From NCBI GenBank assembly GCA_965248255.1, contig CBDFIW010000002.1:558001-622000 (forward strand): a stretch of 64,000 bases of DNA. The letters are read 5' to 3'. Positions 8,264-18,254 of the stretch are shown here, piece after piece. Each line of letters opens with the position of its first letter. The first letter of the stretch is position 1. The notes below the pieces were generated by a model. It was not told the origin of the DNA. It did no database searches and saw only the letters and a program-made list of their open reading frames with translations. The stretch comes from JAKZVK01 sp965248255. Lineage in GTDB: Bacteria > Acidobacteriota > Terriglobia > Bryobacterales > UBA6623. A program made the translations under genes and the position numbers.

Positions 8264-9228
8264 GGAAAGTTGTCGTCACCGGTGGAGCCGGATTCATTGG
8301 ATCGGCTCTTGTCCGCGGCCTGCTTACCGACGGTGTTGAGTGCGTCGTGGTCGTCGACAACTTGCTGACCGGGAAGAAGGAAAACCTAACCGACGTTCGG
8401 GACAAGATCGACTTCCACGACGTTGACATTCGCGATTACCAAGCATTGGAGCGGATGTTTGCGGGCGCTGACACGGTCTTTCACCAGGCCGCGATTCCGG
8501 CGGTTCCTCGCTCCATCGAGGAGCCGGAGCTTACTCATGAAGTAAATGTCAACGGTACGTTCAACGTGTTGCTGGCCGCGCAGCGGCAGAAGGTGCGGCG
8601 AGTCATATATGCCGGGTCCTCCTCGGCATACGGCGACACGGAGGTGATGCCCAAGAACGAGTCGCTCCGACCTCAGCCAAAGTCGCCGTATGCCGTACAA
8701 AAGTTGACGGGCGAAAACTACGCCAAGACTTTTTTCGATAACTACGGTCTTGAGACTGTGTCGCTGCGGTACTTCAATGTGTTCGGGCCACGTCAGGATC
8801 CAAGCTCGCCCTACTCAGGCGTGATCGCAGCGTTCTGCAAAGCGATTCTGCAACGAGAGACGGCGACGATCTATGGCGACGGCGAACAGACCCGTGACTT
8901 CACCTACGTCGACAACATCGTGGATCTGAATCTCCGTGCCGCCCGGTCCGCGGAGGCTCGCGGAACGGTCTACAACGGCGGTACCGGCGAACGAGTGACG
9001 ATCACTCAGACCTGGGAAGTTCTGCAGCGAATCGAGGGCATCCGCCTTGCTGCAACCTATGGGCGGCCCAGACAAGGCGATGTCCGTCATTCTCAAGCCG
9101 ACATCGGCGCAGCCCGGCGTGACCTGGGCTACGAGCCGACCGTGGGCCTCGAAGAAGGGCTACGCCGGACGCTGGCGTGGTACCGCAGAGAGCCGTCCGT
9201 CGTTCAGAGCTGTCGGGTCGGCGGCTGA
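8260..9228 (+). CDS. NAD-dependent sugar-nucleotide epimerase/dehydratase
   Basis: A 322-residue extended short-chain dehydrogenase. Features seen are the NAD-binding TGGAGFIGS (residues 7-15), a serine cluster SSSAYG (120-125), the catalytic pair Y144 and K148 in YAVQKL, and the substrate-loop sequence FNVFGPRQDPSSPYSGVI. These fit UDP-glucose or UDP-GlcNAc 4-epimerases of the GalE/WbpP group; the exact sugar is not determined. It likely supplies precursors for envelope polysaccharide. Its start overlaps a mini-ORF that has the better ribosome binding site. Confidence 0.88.
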   Translation: MRKVVVTGGAGFIGSALVRGLLTDGVECVVVVDNLLTGKKENLTDVRDKIDFHDVDIRDYQALERMFAGADTVFHQAAIPAVPRSIEEPELTHEVNVNGTFNVLLAAQRQKVRRVIYAGSSSAYGDTEVMPKNESLRPQPKSPYAVQKLTGENYAKTFFDNYGLETVSLRYFNVFGPRQDPSSPYSGVIAAFCKAILQRETATIYGDGEQTRDFTYVDNIVDLNLRAARSAEARGTVYNGGTGERVTITQTWEVLQRIEGIRLAATYGRPRQGDVRHSQADIGAARRDLGYEPTVGLEEGLRRTLAWYRREPSVVQSCRVGG

Positions 9229-9245
9229 CCCCTCTGCCCCGTGGC

Positions 9246-10574
9246 CTACTCTTTGCGCTTTGCTTCCTTGATTCGCAGCAGCTCGCGCAGGCGCTCCGCG
9301 ATGCGTTTTTCGAGCCCGTGGTCGGTGGGGTGGTAATAGCGCCGGCCTTGTAGCGACTCCGGCAAGCACTCCATGCCGGTGACGGTGTCGCGGGACTGGT
9401 GAGCGTGCTCGTAACCTTCTCCGTAGCCCCAGTCCTTCATCGAGCGTGTCGGGGCGTTGCGCAGGTTCATCGGCACAGGCTCGGCCATCGTGTCACGAAC
9501 ATCGTCTTTGACTTGGCCTAGGGCGCGGTAGACCGAGTCGGACTTGGGCGCCATCGCCAGGTAGACCGCCACTTGCGCCAGTGCCAGATCGCCTTCGGGT
9601 TCGCCGATGAGGCGAAACGCCTCGACGGCCGCCATGGTCTGCTCAAGGGCGCGCGGGTCAGCCAGCCCGACGTCCTCAAACGCCATTCGCACGAGCCGCC
9701 GGCCGATATAAAGCCGATCTTCGCCTGCTTCGAGCATGCGGACCAGCCAGTAGAGCGCCGCGTCCGGATCGCTCGACCGAACCGACTTGTGCAGCGCGGA
9801 GATCAGGTTGTAGTGCTCTTCTCCCGCCTTGTCGTAGCGCAGGACCTTGCGCTCGAGCACGTTCGCCAGCAGCTCCTCGGTGATGGTCGAGTTCTGCGCC
9901 GAAACGACGGCGGTCTCGAGTGTTTGGAGAGCGGCGCGGGCGTCGCCGTTAGAGAACAGCGCCATGCGTTCGAGAATTTCGTCGCTCACGTCGACTTTGA
10001 CTGTGCCCAAGCCGCGCTCCTTGTCACCGAGCGCGCGCCGCAGCAGCCTCGTGATCTCTTCGACCGTCAGCGCGCGCAGGATGTGCACGCGGCAACGCGA
10101 CAGCAACGCTGAGATGACTTCGAACGACGGGTTCTCGGTGGTAGCCCCGATGAGGATGATGTCTCCGCGCTCGACGTAGTGTAGGAACGCGTCTTGCTGG
10201 GCCTTGTTGAAGCGGTGAATCTCGTCGATGAAGATGATTGTGCGCACGCCGTGACGGTGCGCCCGCTGGGCGTCGGCCATCACCTTCTTGACTTCTTTGA
10301 TGCTGCTCAGCACCGCGCTGAAAGGCACGAACTGACATCGCGATACCTTGGCGATGAGTTGCGCCAGGCTCGTCTTACCGACCCCCGGCGGCCCCCACAG
10401 GATCATCGACGTGAGCTGATCGCGTTCGATCTGCAGCCGCAGGGGCTTGTCGGGCCCCAGCAGGTGCTCTTGCCCGACGAACTCGTCGAGCGTTACGGGC
10501 CGCATGCGGTCGGCCAGCGGATGCAGTTCACCGGAACTCTCCGGGCTCGGCGTCGCGGGCTCGAAAAGGCTCAT
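9246..10574 (-). CDS. rarA: Replication-associated recombination protein RarA (MgsA)
   Basis: A 442-residue AAA+ ATPase related to clamp loaders and eukaryotic WRNIP1. It acts at stalled forks. Walker A GPPGVGKTS is at 61-69. Walker B IIFIDEIHRFNKAQQDAFL and sensor motif GATTENPSFEV follow. The C-terminal region has the MgsA_C motifs YWLVRMLEAGEDRLYIGRR and YLAMAPKSDSVY. It starts one base into the stop of the upstream methyltransferase gene (TGATG), so the two are translationally linked. Confidence 0.94.
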   Translation of the reverse strand: MSLFEPATPSPESSGELHPLADRMRPVTLDEFVGQEHLLGPDKPLRLQIERDQLTSMILWGPPGVGKTSLAQLIAKVSRCQFVPFSAVLSSIKEVKKVMADAQRAHRHGVRTIIFIDEIHRFNKAQQDAFLHYVERGDIILIGATTENPSFEVISALLSRCRVHILRALTVEEITRLLRRALGDKERGLGTVKVDVSDEILERMALFSNGDARAALQTLETAVVSAQNSTITEELLANVLERKVLRYDKAGEEHYNLISALHKSVRSSDPDAALYWLVRMLEAGEDRLYIGRRLVRMAFEDVGLADPRALEQTMAAVEAFRLIGEPEGDLALAQVAVYLAMAPKSDSVYRALGQVKDDVRDTMAEPVPMNLRNAPTRSMKDWGYGEGYEHAHQSRDTVTGMECLPESLQGRRYYHPTDHGLEKRIAERLRELLRIKEAKRKE

Positions 10575-11413
10575 CAGACCGGCTGCCGAACTGCATCGCT
10601 TACCCTTGGTTCCGGCTTCGCATCACCCGAACGCTGCCGCGACGCTTCATAGAGAATGACCGCCGCCGCCGCCGCCACGTTCAACGACTCGACCCCTCGC
10701 GTCGGGACGTGCAGAGTTTGAGCGGTCTCTTGCAACACGTCGCTCACGCCATGCGCTTCGGAACCGAACACCACGGCGCTAGGGCGAGTGAGATCGCAAT
10801 CTTCGACTCGCTGACCGGTCCCCGGCGAAGTTGCGTACACTTGCACGCGGCGGCTCGCGCACTCGGCCCGCGCCTGGCGCGCGGTCATACCCTCGGCGCA
10901 CGCAAGCCGGAAGAGCGAACCAGCCGATGCGCGAAGCGTCTTTGGGTTGGCGGGATGTGCCGTGCCGCTCAAGAGTATGGCGCCAGTAGCCCCGAAGGCC
11001 TCCGCGCTTCGCAGAATCGCACCCGCATTCCCGGGGTCCTGGATGCCATCGAGCACCACGACGAGCGAACAGCCCTGAAACACCTGCTCGATCGTCCACT
11101 CCGGCGGACGTACCAACGCGATCACACCTTGTGTCGTATCGGTGCCGGCGATGCGCTCGAACACCGGGTCGTCCACCGCTCGCAGCAGGCCCGGTCCTCG
11201 TCCGTTGAGAACCGCCTCGACAGCGGATAGCGCGCTAGTCGACGCCAGGATTGCCTCGATGTCGCGGCCGCTGCGTAGCGCCTCCCCAAGCAGGTGGAAC
11301 GACTCGGCGACCCACAAGCCGCCCGACGTCACGGTTCCACCCCAGACAGCGTGCCGAACGTCCTTGATCAAGGGGTTGGCAGTACTAGAGATGGTTTGTA
11401 TTCGTCTGGCCAA
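10574..11413 (-). CDS. TrmH/SpoU-family RNA 2'-O-methyltransferase
   Basis: A 279-residue SPOUT methyltransferase with an N-terminal RNA-binding substrate domain. The knot motifs are VLDGIQDPGNAGAILRSAEA (motif 1), VVFGSEAHGVS (motif 2) and SLNVAAAAAVILYEASRQR (motif 3), which bind SAM and dimerise. The family methylates rRNA or tRNA ribose; the target is not determined. The best start is TTG at 11413, preceded by AGAGAAG; no ATG is available in the early frame. It is upstream of rarA with a one-base overlap and divergent from the Sua5-like gene. Confidence 0.88.
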   Translation of the reverse strand: MARRIQTISSTANPLIKDVRHAVWGGTVTSGGLWVAESFHLLGEALRSGRDIEAILASTSALSAVEAVLNGRGPGLLRAVDDPVFERIAGTDTTQGVIALVRPPEWTIEQVFQGCSLVVVLDGIQDPGNAGAILRSAEAFGATGAILLSGTAHPANPKTLRASAGSLFRLACAEGMTARQARAECASRRVQVYATSPGTGQRVEDCDLTRPSAVVFGSEAHGVSDVLQETAQTLHVPTRGVESLNVAAAAAVILYEASRQRSGDAKPEPRVSDAVRQPV

Positions 11414-11479
11414 CGAATCTTCTCTTTTTGCGCCTTCATCCTATCAAGGCGTCTCCGCATAGTAGAATCGCCTCTGCGG

Positions 11480-12109
11480 ATGGCCGACATCGTCGCAATC
11501 AATCCTTTCCGTCCTCAATGGCCCCTTCTGCGCGCGGCAGCGTCCGCCATTCGTCGAGAGGAGGTCCTGGCGATTCCAACCGACACCTTTTACGGACTCG
11601 CGGCCGACCCCCTCCAAACCAAGGCAGTGGGACGAATCTTCCGGATCAAGAAACGTCCCGAGACGAAGCCGATCCTGCTGCTGATCGCCTCCACGAGCCA
11701 GCTTCGAGGGATCGTACGCAGTGTGCCGCCGCTCTTCCACACCCTGGCCGCGCGATTCTGGCCTGGGCCGCTGACGATGGTCTTGCCTGCTGCTGATGGT
11801 GTGCCGGATGCAGTGACGGCGGGTACGGGAGCTGTCGCCGTGCGCCTGCCCGCGGCCGCCGTCCCTCGGGCACTGGCCCGCGCCGTCGGCCGTCCCCTCA
11901 CCGGCACCAGTGCCAATCTCTCCGGGCGCCCCACGGCCCGCACGGCGCGGGAAGCGGCCTCGCAGCTTGGCGGGAGCGTCTATCATATTCTCGATGGCGG
12001 CCGGGCCCGCTCCCGCGAAGCGTCGACCATCGTCGATCTCACCGGTCCCCCGCGAATCGTGAGGTCTGGCGCGATTGCGGCGTCGGACCTCGAACCGTAC
12101 CTGCGATGA
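11480..12109 (+). CDS. L-threonylcarbamoyladenylate synthase (Sua5/YrdC/YciO family)
   Basis: A 209-residue YrdC-fold protein. The family makes threonylcarbamoyl-AMP for t6A tRNA modification. Seen are AIPTDTFYGLAADP and the binding-site motif KKRPETKPILLL, then WPGPLTMVL, AVRLPA and PLTGTSANLSG. It is the short single-domain version without the Sua5 C-terminal domain. The ATG at 11480 is chosen by family alignment; the open frame extends upstream into the divergent gene. It overlaps the next gene by four bases (ATGA). Confidence 0.88.
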   Translation: MADIVAINPFRPQWPLLRAAASAIRREEVLAIPTDTFYGLAADPLQTKAVGRIFRIKKRPETKPILLLIASTSQLRGIVRSVPPLFHTLAARFWPGPLTMVLPAADGVPDAVTAGTGAVAVRLPAAAVPRALARAVGRPLTGTSANLSGRPTARTAREAASQLGGSVYHILDGGRARSREASTIVDLTGPPRIVRSGAIAASDLEPYLR

Positions 12110-12717
12110 CCTTGCCGCATCAGCCGAGGCGTGGCCGACGCTGGATCACGGCGCTGGCGACCTGCGTTCTGCTGGCGGCTGGATACTTCGGCGGAATCTA
12201 CTATCAGGTTTGGCGCCAAGCTCACCTCGACGAGGCGCGCAAGGCCGACGTGATTGTCGTACTCGGCGCGGCCCAGTATTGGGGTCGCCCGTCACCCGTG
12301 CTCCGTGCTCGGCTTGACCACGCTCTCGATCTCTATCGCCAAGGTCTCGCGCCGCGCATCATCACGACCGGCGGCTATGGGACGGGAGCCGAGTTCACCG
12401 AGAGCGAAGTCAGCCGCGAATACCTTTCCGCGCAAGGTGTGCCGGTCGAGTTCGTCACAGTCGAGACGGCCGGTCAGTCGACCATGCAAAGCGCCTCGGC
12501 GGTCGCCGAGATCATGGACCGCATGGATCTGCGCTCCTGCATCGTAGTGAGCGACGACTATCACATCTTCCGCATTAAGCGCATGCTCGAAGCCCGCGGC
12601 CTGACCGTCTACGGGTCGCCGCGACGGCCCCAAGGCGTCGGCGCCTGGAGCCGCGGCTGGTCTTACGCACGAGAGTCCGTCGCCTACATCCTGTGGCGGA
12701 TCGGGATTCGGGTGTAG
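12106..12717 (+). CDS. YdcF/ElyC/SanA-family (DUF218) membrane-anchored protein
   Basis: A 203-residue protein with one N-terminal transmembrane helix (about residues 12-30) and a DUF218 domain. The domain begins ADVIVVLGAAQYWGRPSPVL, continues with LDHALDLYRQGL and IITTGGYG, and ends with a SDDYHIFRIKRM segment. Family members such as ElyC and SanA affect envelope integrity, but their biochemical reaction is poorly known. Its start overlaps the Sua5-like stop (ATGA), indicating one operon. Confidence 0.82.
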   Translation: MTLPHQPRRGRRWITALATCVLLAAGYFGGIYYQVWRQAHLDEARKADVIVVLGAAQYWGRPSPVLRARLDHALDLYRQGLAPRIITTGGYGTGAEFTESEVSREYLSAQGVPVEFVTVETAGQSTMQSASAVAEIMDRMDLRSCIVVSDDYHIFRIKRMLEARGLTVYGSPRRPQGVGAWSRGWSYARESVAYILWRIGIRV

Positions 12718-12765
12718 CGAGGGAGCCGACCAAAAGGGTACCCGTATTTGCCGACAGCTCTACAT

Positions 12766-13170
12766 TTAGTCGATGTGAAACAACCAGATCGACTTGCCGA
12801 TCTTGGCGTGGGGCTTGCGGCCCTCCAACCAAGGGAACTTGGGCTCGTAGAGTCCCTGCAGGTGCGTCACGCTGCTCGCCACCCAGCCGCGTGGCCGATC
12901 TCGCGGACCAAAAGCTGTTGAGTTCCGCAAGCCCACTGCCTCGGGTGAAGTCGTCCCGAAATACCGCAGAGAGAGTTTCTCGATTCGCTGTGCCCGCACG
13001 TGGCGGCTCAATCGACCGAGGTCCTGCCCCCAATCGAGATTGCTGTCACCCAAAACCTGGTGCTCTCTGCCGCGAGCCAGGGAGTTGAAGTAGGCCAGGT
13101 AATCCGGGTGCGCGTGCCACGACTCACCTATGTGCCAGACCAGCAGGGCGATCCCTACGACCATCCTCAA
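12766..13170 (-). pseudogene. Glycosyltransferase, C-terminal part after an in-frame TAG
   Basis: This 134-residue stretch continues, in the same frame, the membrane glycosyltransferase-like gene that begins at 14463. A TAG at 13177-13179 separates them, with only two codons between the stop and this open part. The sequence HPDYLAYFNSLARG and LGDSNLDWGQDLGRL is the typical C-terminal soluble tail of these proteins, so it belongs to the same gene. A restart at the TTG near 13170 would give a lone fragment unlikely to work. Either the gene is inactivated, the stop is read through, or there is a base error. Confidence 0.75.
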
Positions 13171-13176
13171 CCGACG

Positions 13177-14463
13177 CTATCTACCGGAGGAGCCGCCGGG
13201 TCGAAACCAGGCCGACGCCCCAACGGCCAAGAGGGGGTAGATCGGGAGAATGTGGCGCACCCCGATGTTGATCGGTGTACTCATCGACACGAGCAGGACT
13301 CCGCCGGCGGCCACCAGAGGAACCAGACCGGCAGGCGCACCCCCCTTCCGTCGCCACAGTAAGACTCCCGTGCCCGCGATCAGCAGCAGAAAAGGCCCGG
13401 TCGTCTTCACCGCCAGCACAACCGGGAAATAGTGCCACCAGCCATGCGAAGCGACCTTGCCCAGCAGAAAGGCTTGGTGGCCCTGGAAAGCATGCCCGGC
13501 GACCCAAGAGACCCCGGTCGCGAAATCCTGCAAGGGGACCGGAACGTTCTCGGCGGCCCAATAGAGCGCCGGACTCAAACCCGAAACGGCGGGAACGATG
13601 CGGTCCAGGGTTTCGTATGGACGCCGCTGGGGATCACGCAAGGGACGCGTCTCAAAGCCGAAGCACGCCCATAGCGACAGGAACGCGAAGACCCCAAACA
13701 GCAATGCTTGCCCTACTCCGGCCTGCACGGCGGCGGGTTTCCAGGCACTTCGCCTCAGCCAAGTCTTCCGGTGGGTGAGAACGAAAAGGCCGGCCACAAT
13801 GACAGGAAGGAATCCCAGAGCCGAGTACTTCGACCCAATCGCCAAACCGCTCAGACATCCGGCGAAGGCCGCGCGGCGCCGGCTTGGCTCCCGCGCCCAT
13901 CGCCAAGCGGCGTAGGCGGACGCGGTCAGCAATGCCGCCACGGCGAAATCCGTCGTAGCCAGCCCGGCATGGGCCATGAGGTTCGGGGAAAACACGACGA
14001 GGGCGCAAGCTCCCCAACCTGCCCACACACCGTGCAGCTCGGAACTCCAACGGTAGACGAAGAAGATCATCACCGGCACGAACAGGAGCACTCCCGCGCG
14101 TGCCCGCGTAAGGGTCGTCCCGTACTCTCCCTGCTCCTCCATCACCGAGCGGCTCAAATGGAACAGCTCGTCCTCGAAGCCGGCGCTGCGATGAACAACG
14201 CCGCGATACTCGATGCCGAAGAGGTGGGGAAGCCAGGCGATCAGCCAGCGGGCTAGGGGCGGCTGTTCCGCGCCCGCGGAAAACCTTGCTTGTTGGTAGG
14301 CCTGAAGGCCGGCGGCGATATGATAGGGCTCGTCAAAGGTGGCGTTGAGTTCGGGGTAGGTTGCGGTGATCCGCCACAGCATCACCAACCCGAGACCGAG
14401 CGGAACCAGAGCGCGGAGCCAACGAGCCCGACCGTGGCCGCCGCCGAGCTGTTCGTCGTCCAT
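13177..14463 (-). pseudogene. ArnT/PMT-like membrane glycosyltransferase, N-terminal part
   Basis: A 428-residue multi-spanning membrane protein ending at an in-frame TAG. After a first helix (LVPLGLGLVMLW), the luminal loop carries LNATFDEPYHIAAGL and EQPPLARWLIAWLP. The early acidic residue and PPL motif are typical of GT-C enzymes that use lipid-linked sugars. About nine further hydrophobic segments follow, up to VRHILPIYPLLAVGASAWF. The ATG at 14463 was chosen over an upstream frame that is only shadow. It overlaps the 3' end of the kinase gene by 82 bases. The remainder of the gene lies at 12766-13170. Confidence 0.8.
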
Positions 14464-16763
14464 GGGAGTGTAGCGGCTGCGAGGCGGCTCAGGTGGAAAG
14501 TTGTCCCTGAGCGGCAGCGATCTGAGGGAAACGGATCCTTTCGGATCAGCGCAGCGTATCGGGGATGCGTGCGGATGGGATCGAACAACGGTTCGCACTG
14601 CACGTAGACCAAGGCGGGGGCGTGCTGGGCGTAGGCCTCGTCGAGATAGTCCAGCGCGAGATCGAGGTTCCCTCGCACAATCTCTAGAATCGCGCGAGGC
14701 GACGGCGCCAGGTGACGCGTCTCGCCAAGCCGGTCGAGTTCGTCGAGATAAACTTGTGCTTTCTCGGGATTTCCCATTCGTGTGTAGGACATCGCCTGCG
14801 TCATCAGTCCTGTAACCTGGTGGCCCCCAAACTCGCGTAGCGTCCCGAAAGCCTTGAGCGCCTGCGGATGGAGGCCCTTCTGGCTGTAACTTACGCCCAG
14901 GTCGAAATAGGCGCCGGAGAAACGGGGATGCAACTCGATGGTTCGCTGGATCTGCTCGATGGCCTCGTCATAGCGGCGGCGGAAATGGAGAATCCGCTCC
15001 AGGGCCGTGCCGATGATCGGGGCCAGAGGGTCGAGTTCGTGCGCCCGGCGGATCTCCAACTCGGCTTCATCGACCGCGGCCAGAAACATCGCGAACTGAT
15101 GATGGGCCGTGGCGTATCCGTCATTGAGCTCGATCGCCCGCCGAAACTCCTTCTCGGCACCCGCCCAGTTCCAATCCTTGCGGAAATAAACCAGTGCCAG
15201 GGCCGTGTGAGCGTCGGAGGAACTCTCGTCGATCCCGACGGCTTGCAAGGCGGCCTGTTTGGCCTTCTCCAGCGCCCCGGCGGGGTCGGGCTCGGGATAT
15301 CCCCCGTACCCGAGCAACAGATAAGCCTCGCACAACCCCGCCAGCGGATAGGCGAAATGGCAGTCCTCGCAGTTGGACTGTTCGAAACACTCAATCGCCT
15401 TCAGGATGTCGCCGTAGCTGCGCCGATTGAGGTGGTAGCGGCCCTGGAGGTACTGGTTGTAGGCCTCGATGTTTTCGGTTCGTTTCTTGACGATCTGTGG
15501 GCGCCGGCCGCCCACCAACTTGAGCCGCAGGTTCTCGACAATCGCCTGCGAAATTTCGTCCTGCACCGCGAAGACGTGCTCCATTTCGCGGTCGAACCGT
15601 TGGGACCATAGGTGGTAGCCGTCGGCGACGTTGATGTGCTGGGCTGTGATGCGAAAGCGCGTGCCGAGCTTGCGGACGCTGCCCTCGAGAATCGTCTGCA
15701 CATCGAGCTGCTCGCCCACCTTGCGCACGTCGTAGGCCTCACCCTTGAATTGAAACGAAGACGTGCGCGAGACAACCTTCAGCCCTTTGACCGACGTGAG
15801 CGCGCTGATGATCTCTTCGGTGATGCCGTCGCAGAAGTACTCCTGATCCCGCTGCGGGCTCATGTCGACGAAGGGCAGCACCGCGATGGTGGGTTCGGGC
15901 GGCTGCACGGGGTGGACCCGGGTCGTTTCGATGCTCAGCTCGTTGCGGATGCGCTCGAGGTGAGCCAGCACCTCGTCCATCTCGGCGTAGCGTCGGTTCG
16001 GGTCTTTGGCGAGTGCCTTGTTCACGAGCCGCTCGAAACTAACGGGCAGATCGTCTCGGTACCGGTGGATCGATGGCGCCGGGGTGTTGACGATGTCGTA
16101 GAGCATCGCCTCGGACGGCTGACCCGCATAAGGCACCTCGCCCGTGGCCAATTCAAACAGCACGACGCCGAAAGAGAAGATGTCGGAGCGGTCGTCGATC
16201 ACAAGGCCCTGTGCCTGCTCGGGCGACATGTAGGCGGCCGTTCCCGTGGCGCCTTCTCCGGGTCGAGACGCCCTGTGCCCGGCGACCAGTGCCACGCCGA
16301 AGTCGGTAATCTTCACCGTGCCCTCGGCCGTCAGCAGTACGTTGTCAGTTTTGACGTCACGGTGGATGATGCCGTGACGGTGCGCATGCGCCAGCCCGCG
16401 TGCAATCTGGCGGGCATAGTCGATCACGGCCTTCGCACTTAAACCACCTCCGTTGTTCCGGCTCTTGCGGATCTTCCCGCGGAGTGTTCCGCCGGGAAGG
16501 TACTCGAGCGCCATGAAGGGCTTGTCAGCTCTGTCCTCGACCTCATAGATCGTGGCCACGTTGGGATGATTCAGACGGGAAAGCGCCCGCGCTTCGTCGA
16601 ATAGGCGCCCGACTTCCTCGCTCGACGCAGTCAGGTTCGGGGACAGCAGCTTCAACGCCACCAGGCGGTCGAGCTTGATGTCGCGGGCCTTGTAGACCAC
16701 GCCCATACCGCCTTCGGCGATCTGCTCGAGGATCTCGTAATGGGAGAGGTTTTGAACCGCCAC
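14382..16763 (-). CDS. Ser/Thr protein kinase with TolB-like and TPR domains
   Basis: A 793-residue cytoplasmic signalling protein. The kinase domain (about 8-270) has the glycine loop AEGGMGVVYKA, K38 in VALKLL, HRD at 134-136 and DFG at 154-156. Next comes a TolB-like/adenylate-cyclase-associated domain (TIAVLPFVDMSPQRDQEYF, ILEGSVRK, LWSQRFDRE), then about ten TPR helices. No transmembrane segment is evident. GTG at 16763 with GAGG six bases upstream fits the family start; ATG at 16832 is the alternative. The last roughly 40 residues run into the glycosyltransferase gene and look unlike the family, so the original stop may be lost. Confidence 0.85.
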   Translation of the reverse strand: MAVQNLSHYEILEQIAEGGMGVVYKARDIKLDRLVALKLLSPNLTASSEEVGRLFDEARALSRLNHPNVATIYEVEDRADKPFMALEYLPGGTLRGKIRKSRNNGGGLSAKAVIDYARQIARGLAHAHRHGIIHRDVKTDNVLLTAEGTVKITDFGVALVAGHRASRPGEGATGTAAYMSPEQAQGLVIDDRSDIFSFGVVLFELATGEVPYAGQPSEAMLYDIVNTPAPSIHRYRDDLPVSFERLVNKALAKDPNRRYAEMDEVLAHLERIRNELSIETTRVHPVQPPEPTIAVLPFVDMSPQRDQEYFCDGITEEIISALTSVKGLKVVSRTSSFQFKGEAYDVRKVGEQLDVQTILEGSVRKLGTRFRITAQHINVADGYHLWSQRFDREMEHVFAVQDEISQAIVENLRLKLVGGRRPQIVKKRTENIEAYNQYLQGRYHLNRRSYGDILKAIECFEQSNCEDCHFAYPLAGLCEAYLLLGYGGYPEPDPAGALEKAKQAALQAVGIDESSSDAHTALALVYFRKDWNWAGAEKEFRRAIELNDGYATAHHQFAMFLAAVDEAELEIRRAHELDPLAPIIGTALERILHFRRRYDEAIEQIQRTIELHPRFSGAYFDLGVSYSQKGLHPQALKAFGTLREFGGHQVTGLMTQAMSYTRMGNPEKAQVYLDELDRLGETRHLAPSPRAILEIVRGNLDLALDYLDEAYAQHAPALVYVQCEPLFDPIRTHPRYAALIRKDPFPSDRCRSGTTFHLSRLAAATLPWTTNSSAAATVGLVGSALWFRSVSGW

Positions 16764-17063
16764 GGCAGCCTCTATTATCTCGTACCGAGAAAGCAAAGGC
16801 CGATGCCCCTGACAGAGCGGTAACCCTTTCATGGTGGCGCTCACGAGGCTGCTACTGAGCCGGCCAGACGCATGTTGTGTGACCGAGGCGACTGTAGCCA
16901 CTTTACGGAACGGTGTTTCGGAACGGAGTCGGCTGTATACTATTGCAGCGCCGGGACCGACGTATGATTCTGGTTGTTCTTTCTGCGGCCAGACGAGCAC
17001 AAGCATCTATTGCGACTCGCCGATCAACCCGAGATCACTCCAACCGACTCGCGCCGGCCATCG

Positions 17064-18254
17064 ATGGCCCCCGTCATTTTGGCAGTCAGCAGTCTTGTCG
17101 TCGCCATTGGATACGCGCTGGTCACGAATCACGTATGGGAGGATTTTCTCATCACGTTTCGGCACAGCCGTAACCTGGTTGAAGGTAACGGCCTCGTATA
17201 CACCCCGGGCGAGCGGCTTCACGGCTTCACTTCCCCGATCAACGTACTGCTACCCGCGCTGTTTTATTGGTTGTCCGACCAAAGCTCCTACTTCCCGGCG
17301 CTGTGGGGCTATCGGATCGTCCCCGTCCTTGCTTACGCCGCCGCGGGTTTCATTTTGGTGAAGTGGATGGCGGCGCGGAACGAGGTTGGGTCGTCGGCAG
17401 TTATCTTTTTTGGAGTTTACTTCCTGCTGGAATTCAAGTCGGTTTCTTACTCGATGAATGGCCAGGAAGCCGCTTTTCTGCTGCTATTTTTGGGCCTCGG
17501 CCTGATAGGCGCCGTTGAAGGCGCCGCCGCCCGGTGGGTATTGGCCGGTTCGGCCTGGGGAGGGCTGATGTGGACCCGGCCCGACGGCTGTGTTTACGTT
17601 GCCGGCCTCGCCCTGGCCGCCCTCCTGGCCTCACGCTCCAAGAAGGATGAACTCCGTGGGATCCTCAAGGCCGGTGTCCTGGGAGCGGCACTCTACTTGC
17701 CCTGGTTTGTCTGGGCCTGGGTGTACTACGGCAGTCCGGTCCCCTTCCCGGCCCTGGTGAAGGCGTCGCGGCCGGATGCCTACTCCGGTCTCGCTGCCGT
17801 CGCTGCCGGCACCGTCCAAGCTTTGCCCACGGCGATCCAGCGGGTTCTTGCTCCCACGTACTGGCAGTTCGGCGGCTGGCCCACGTGGATCGGTTCGTTC
17901 GGTCTGGTGACCGGGCTCATTGCCGGACTGTACTGGGCGCTTCCGACGCGGGACGCCATCGGCCGGTCGGCCTCGGTAGTTTTTGCGTTCTCGTGCGGTT
18001 ACCTGGCGTACGTAAGCCACACTTCATACCTCTTCCCCTGGTACTTGCCGCCGGCCGGGCTCTGTGCTGTGATCGTCCTTCTCTCGAGCCCCCGTGATGG
18101 TTGCGCAACTCGTGGCGCGCTCAAAGATTGGGCGCCGTTGGGAACGGGCGGCCGTAGGGGCCGCTCTCGGCTTCCATGGTCTCGTTGCTGCGTCGATGCT
18201 GTATCTGTTCGTAGCGGGCACACTCCAGATGAAAGTTCAGCAGGAGGTTATTGA
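17064..18254 (+). pseudogene. Membrane glycosyltransferase-like protein, N-terminal part (frameshifted)
   Basis: Begins at the ATG at 17064 (APVILAVSSLVVAIGYALVT) and encodes about ten membrane segments. Early loop motifs are WEDFLITFRHSRNL and GFTSPINVLLPAL, typical of a group of bacterial membrane proteins related to GT-C enzymes. MWTRPDGCVY is also conserved in this group. Hydrophobic coding breaks at about 18090, after VIVLLSSP, in a CCCCC run (18088-18092). The frame then turns to arginine-rich nonsense and stops at 18254, while the proper sequence continues in the frame ending at 18585. It is divergent from the kinase gene. Confidence 0.72.

Noticed and set aside
16921..16964. A possible promoter with TATACT near 16936
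   Set aside because: No acceptable -35 box at the right distance; could not be supported beyond chance.
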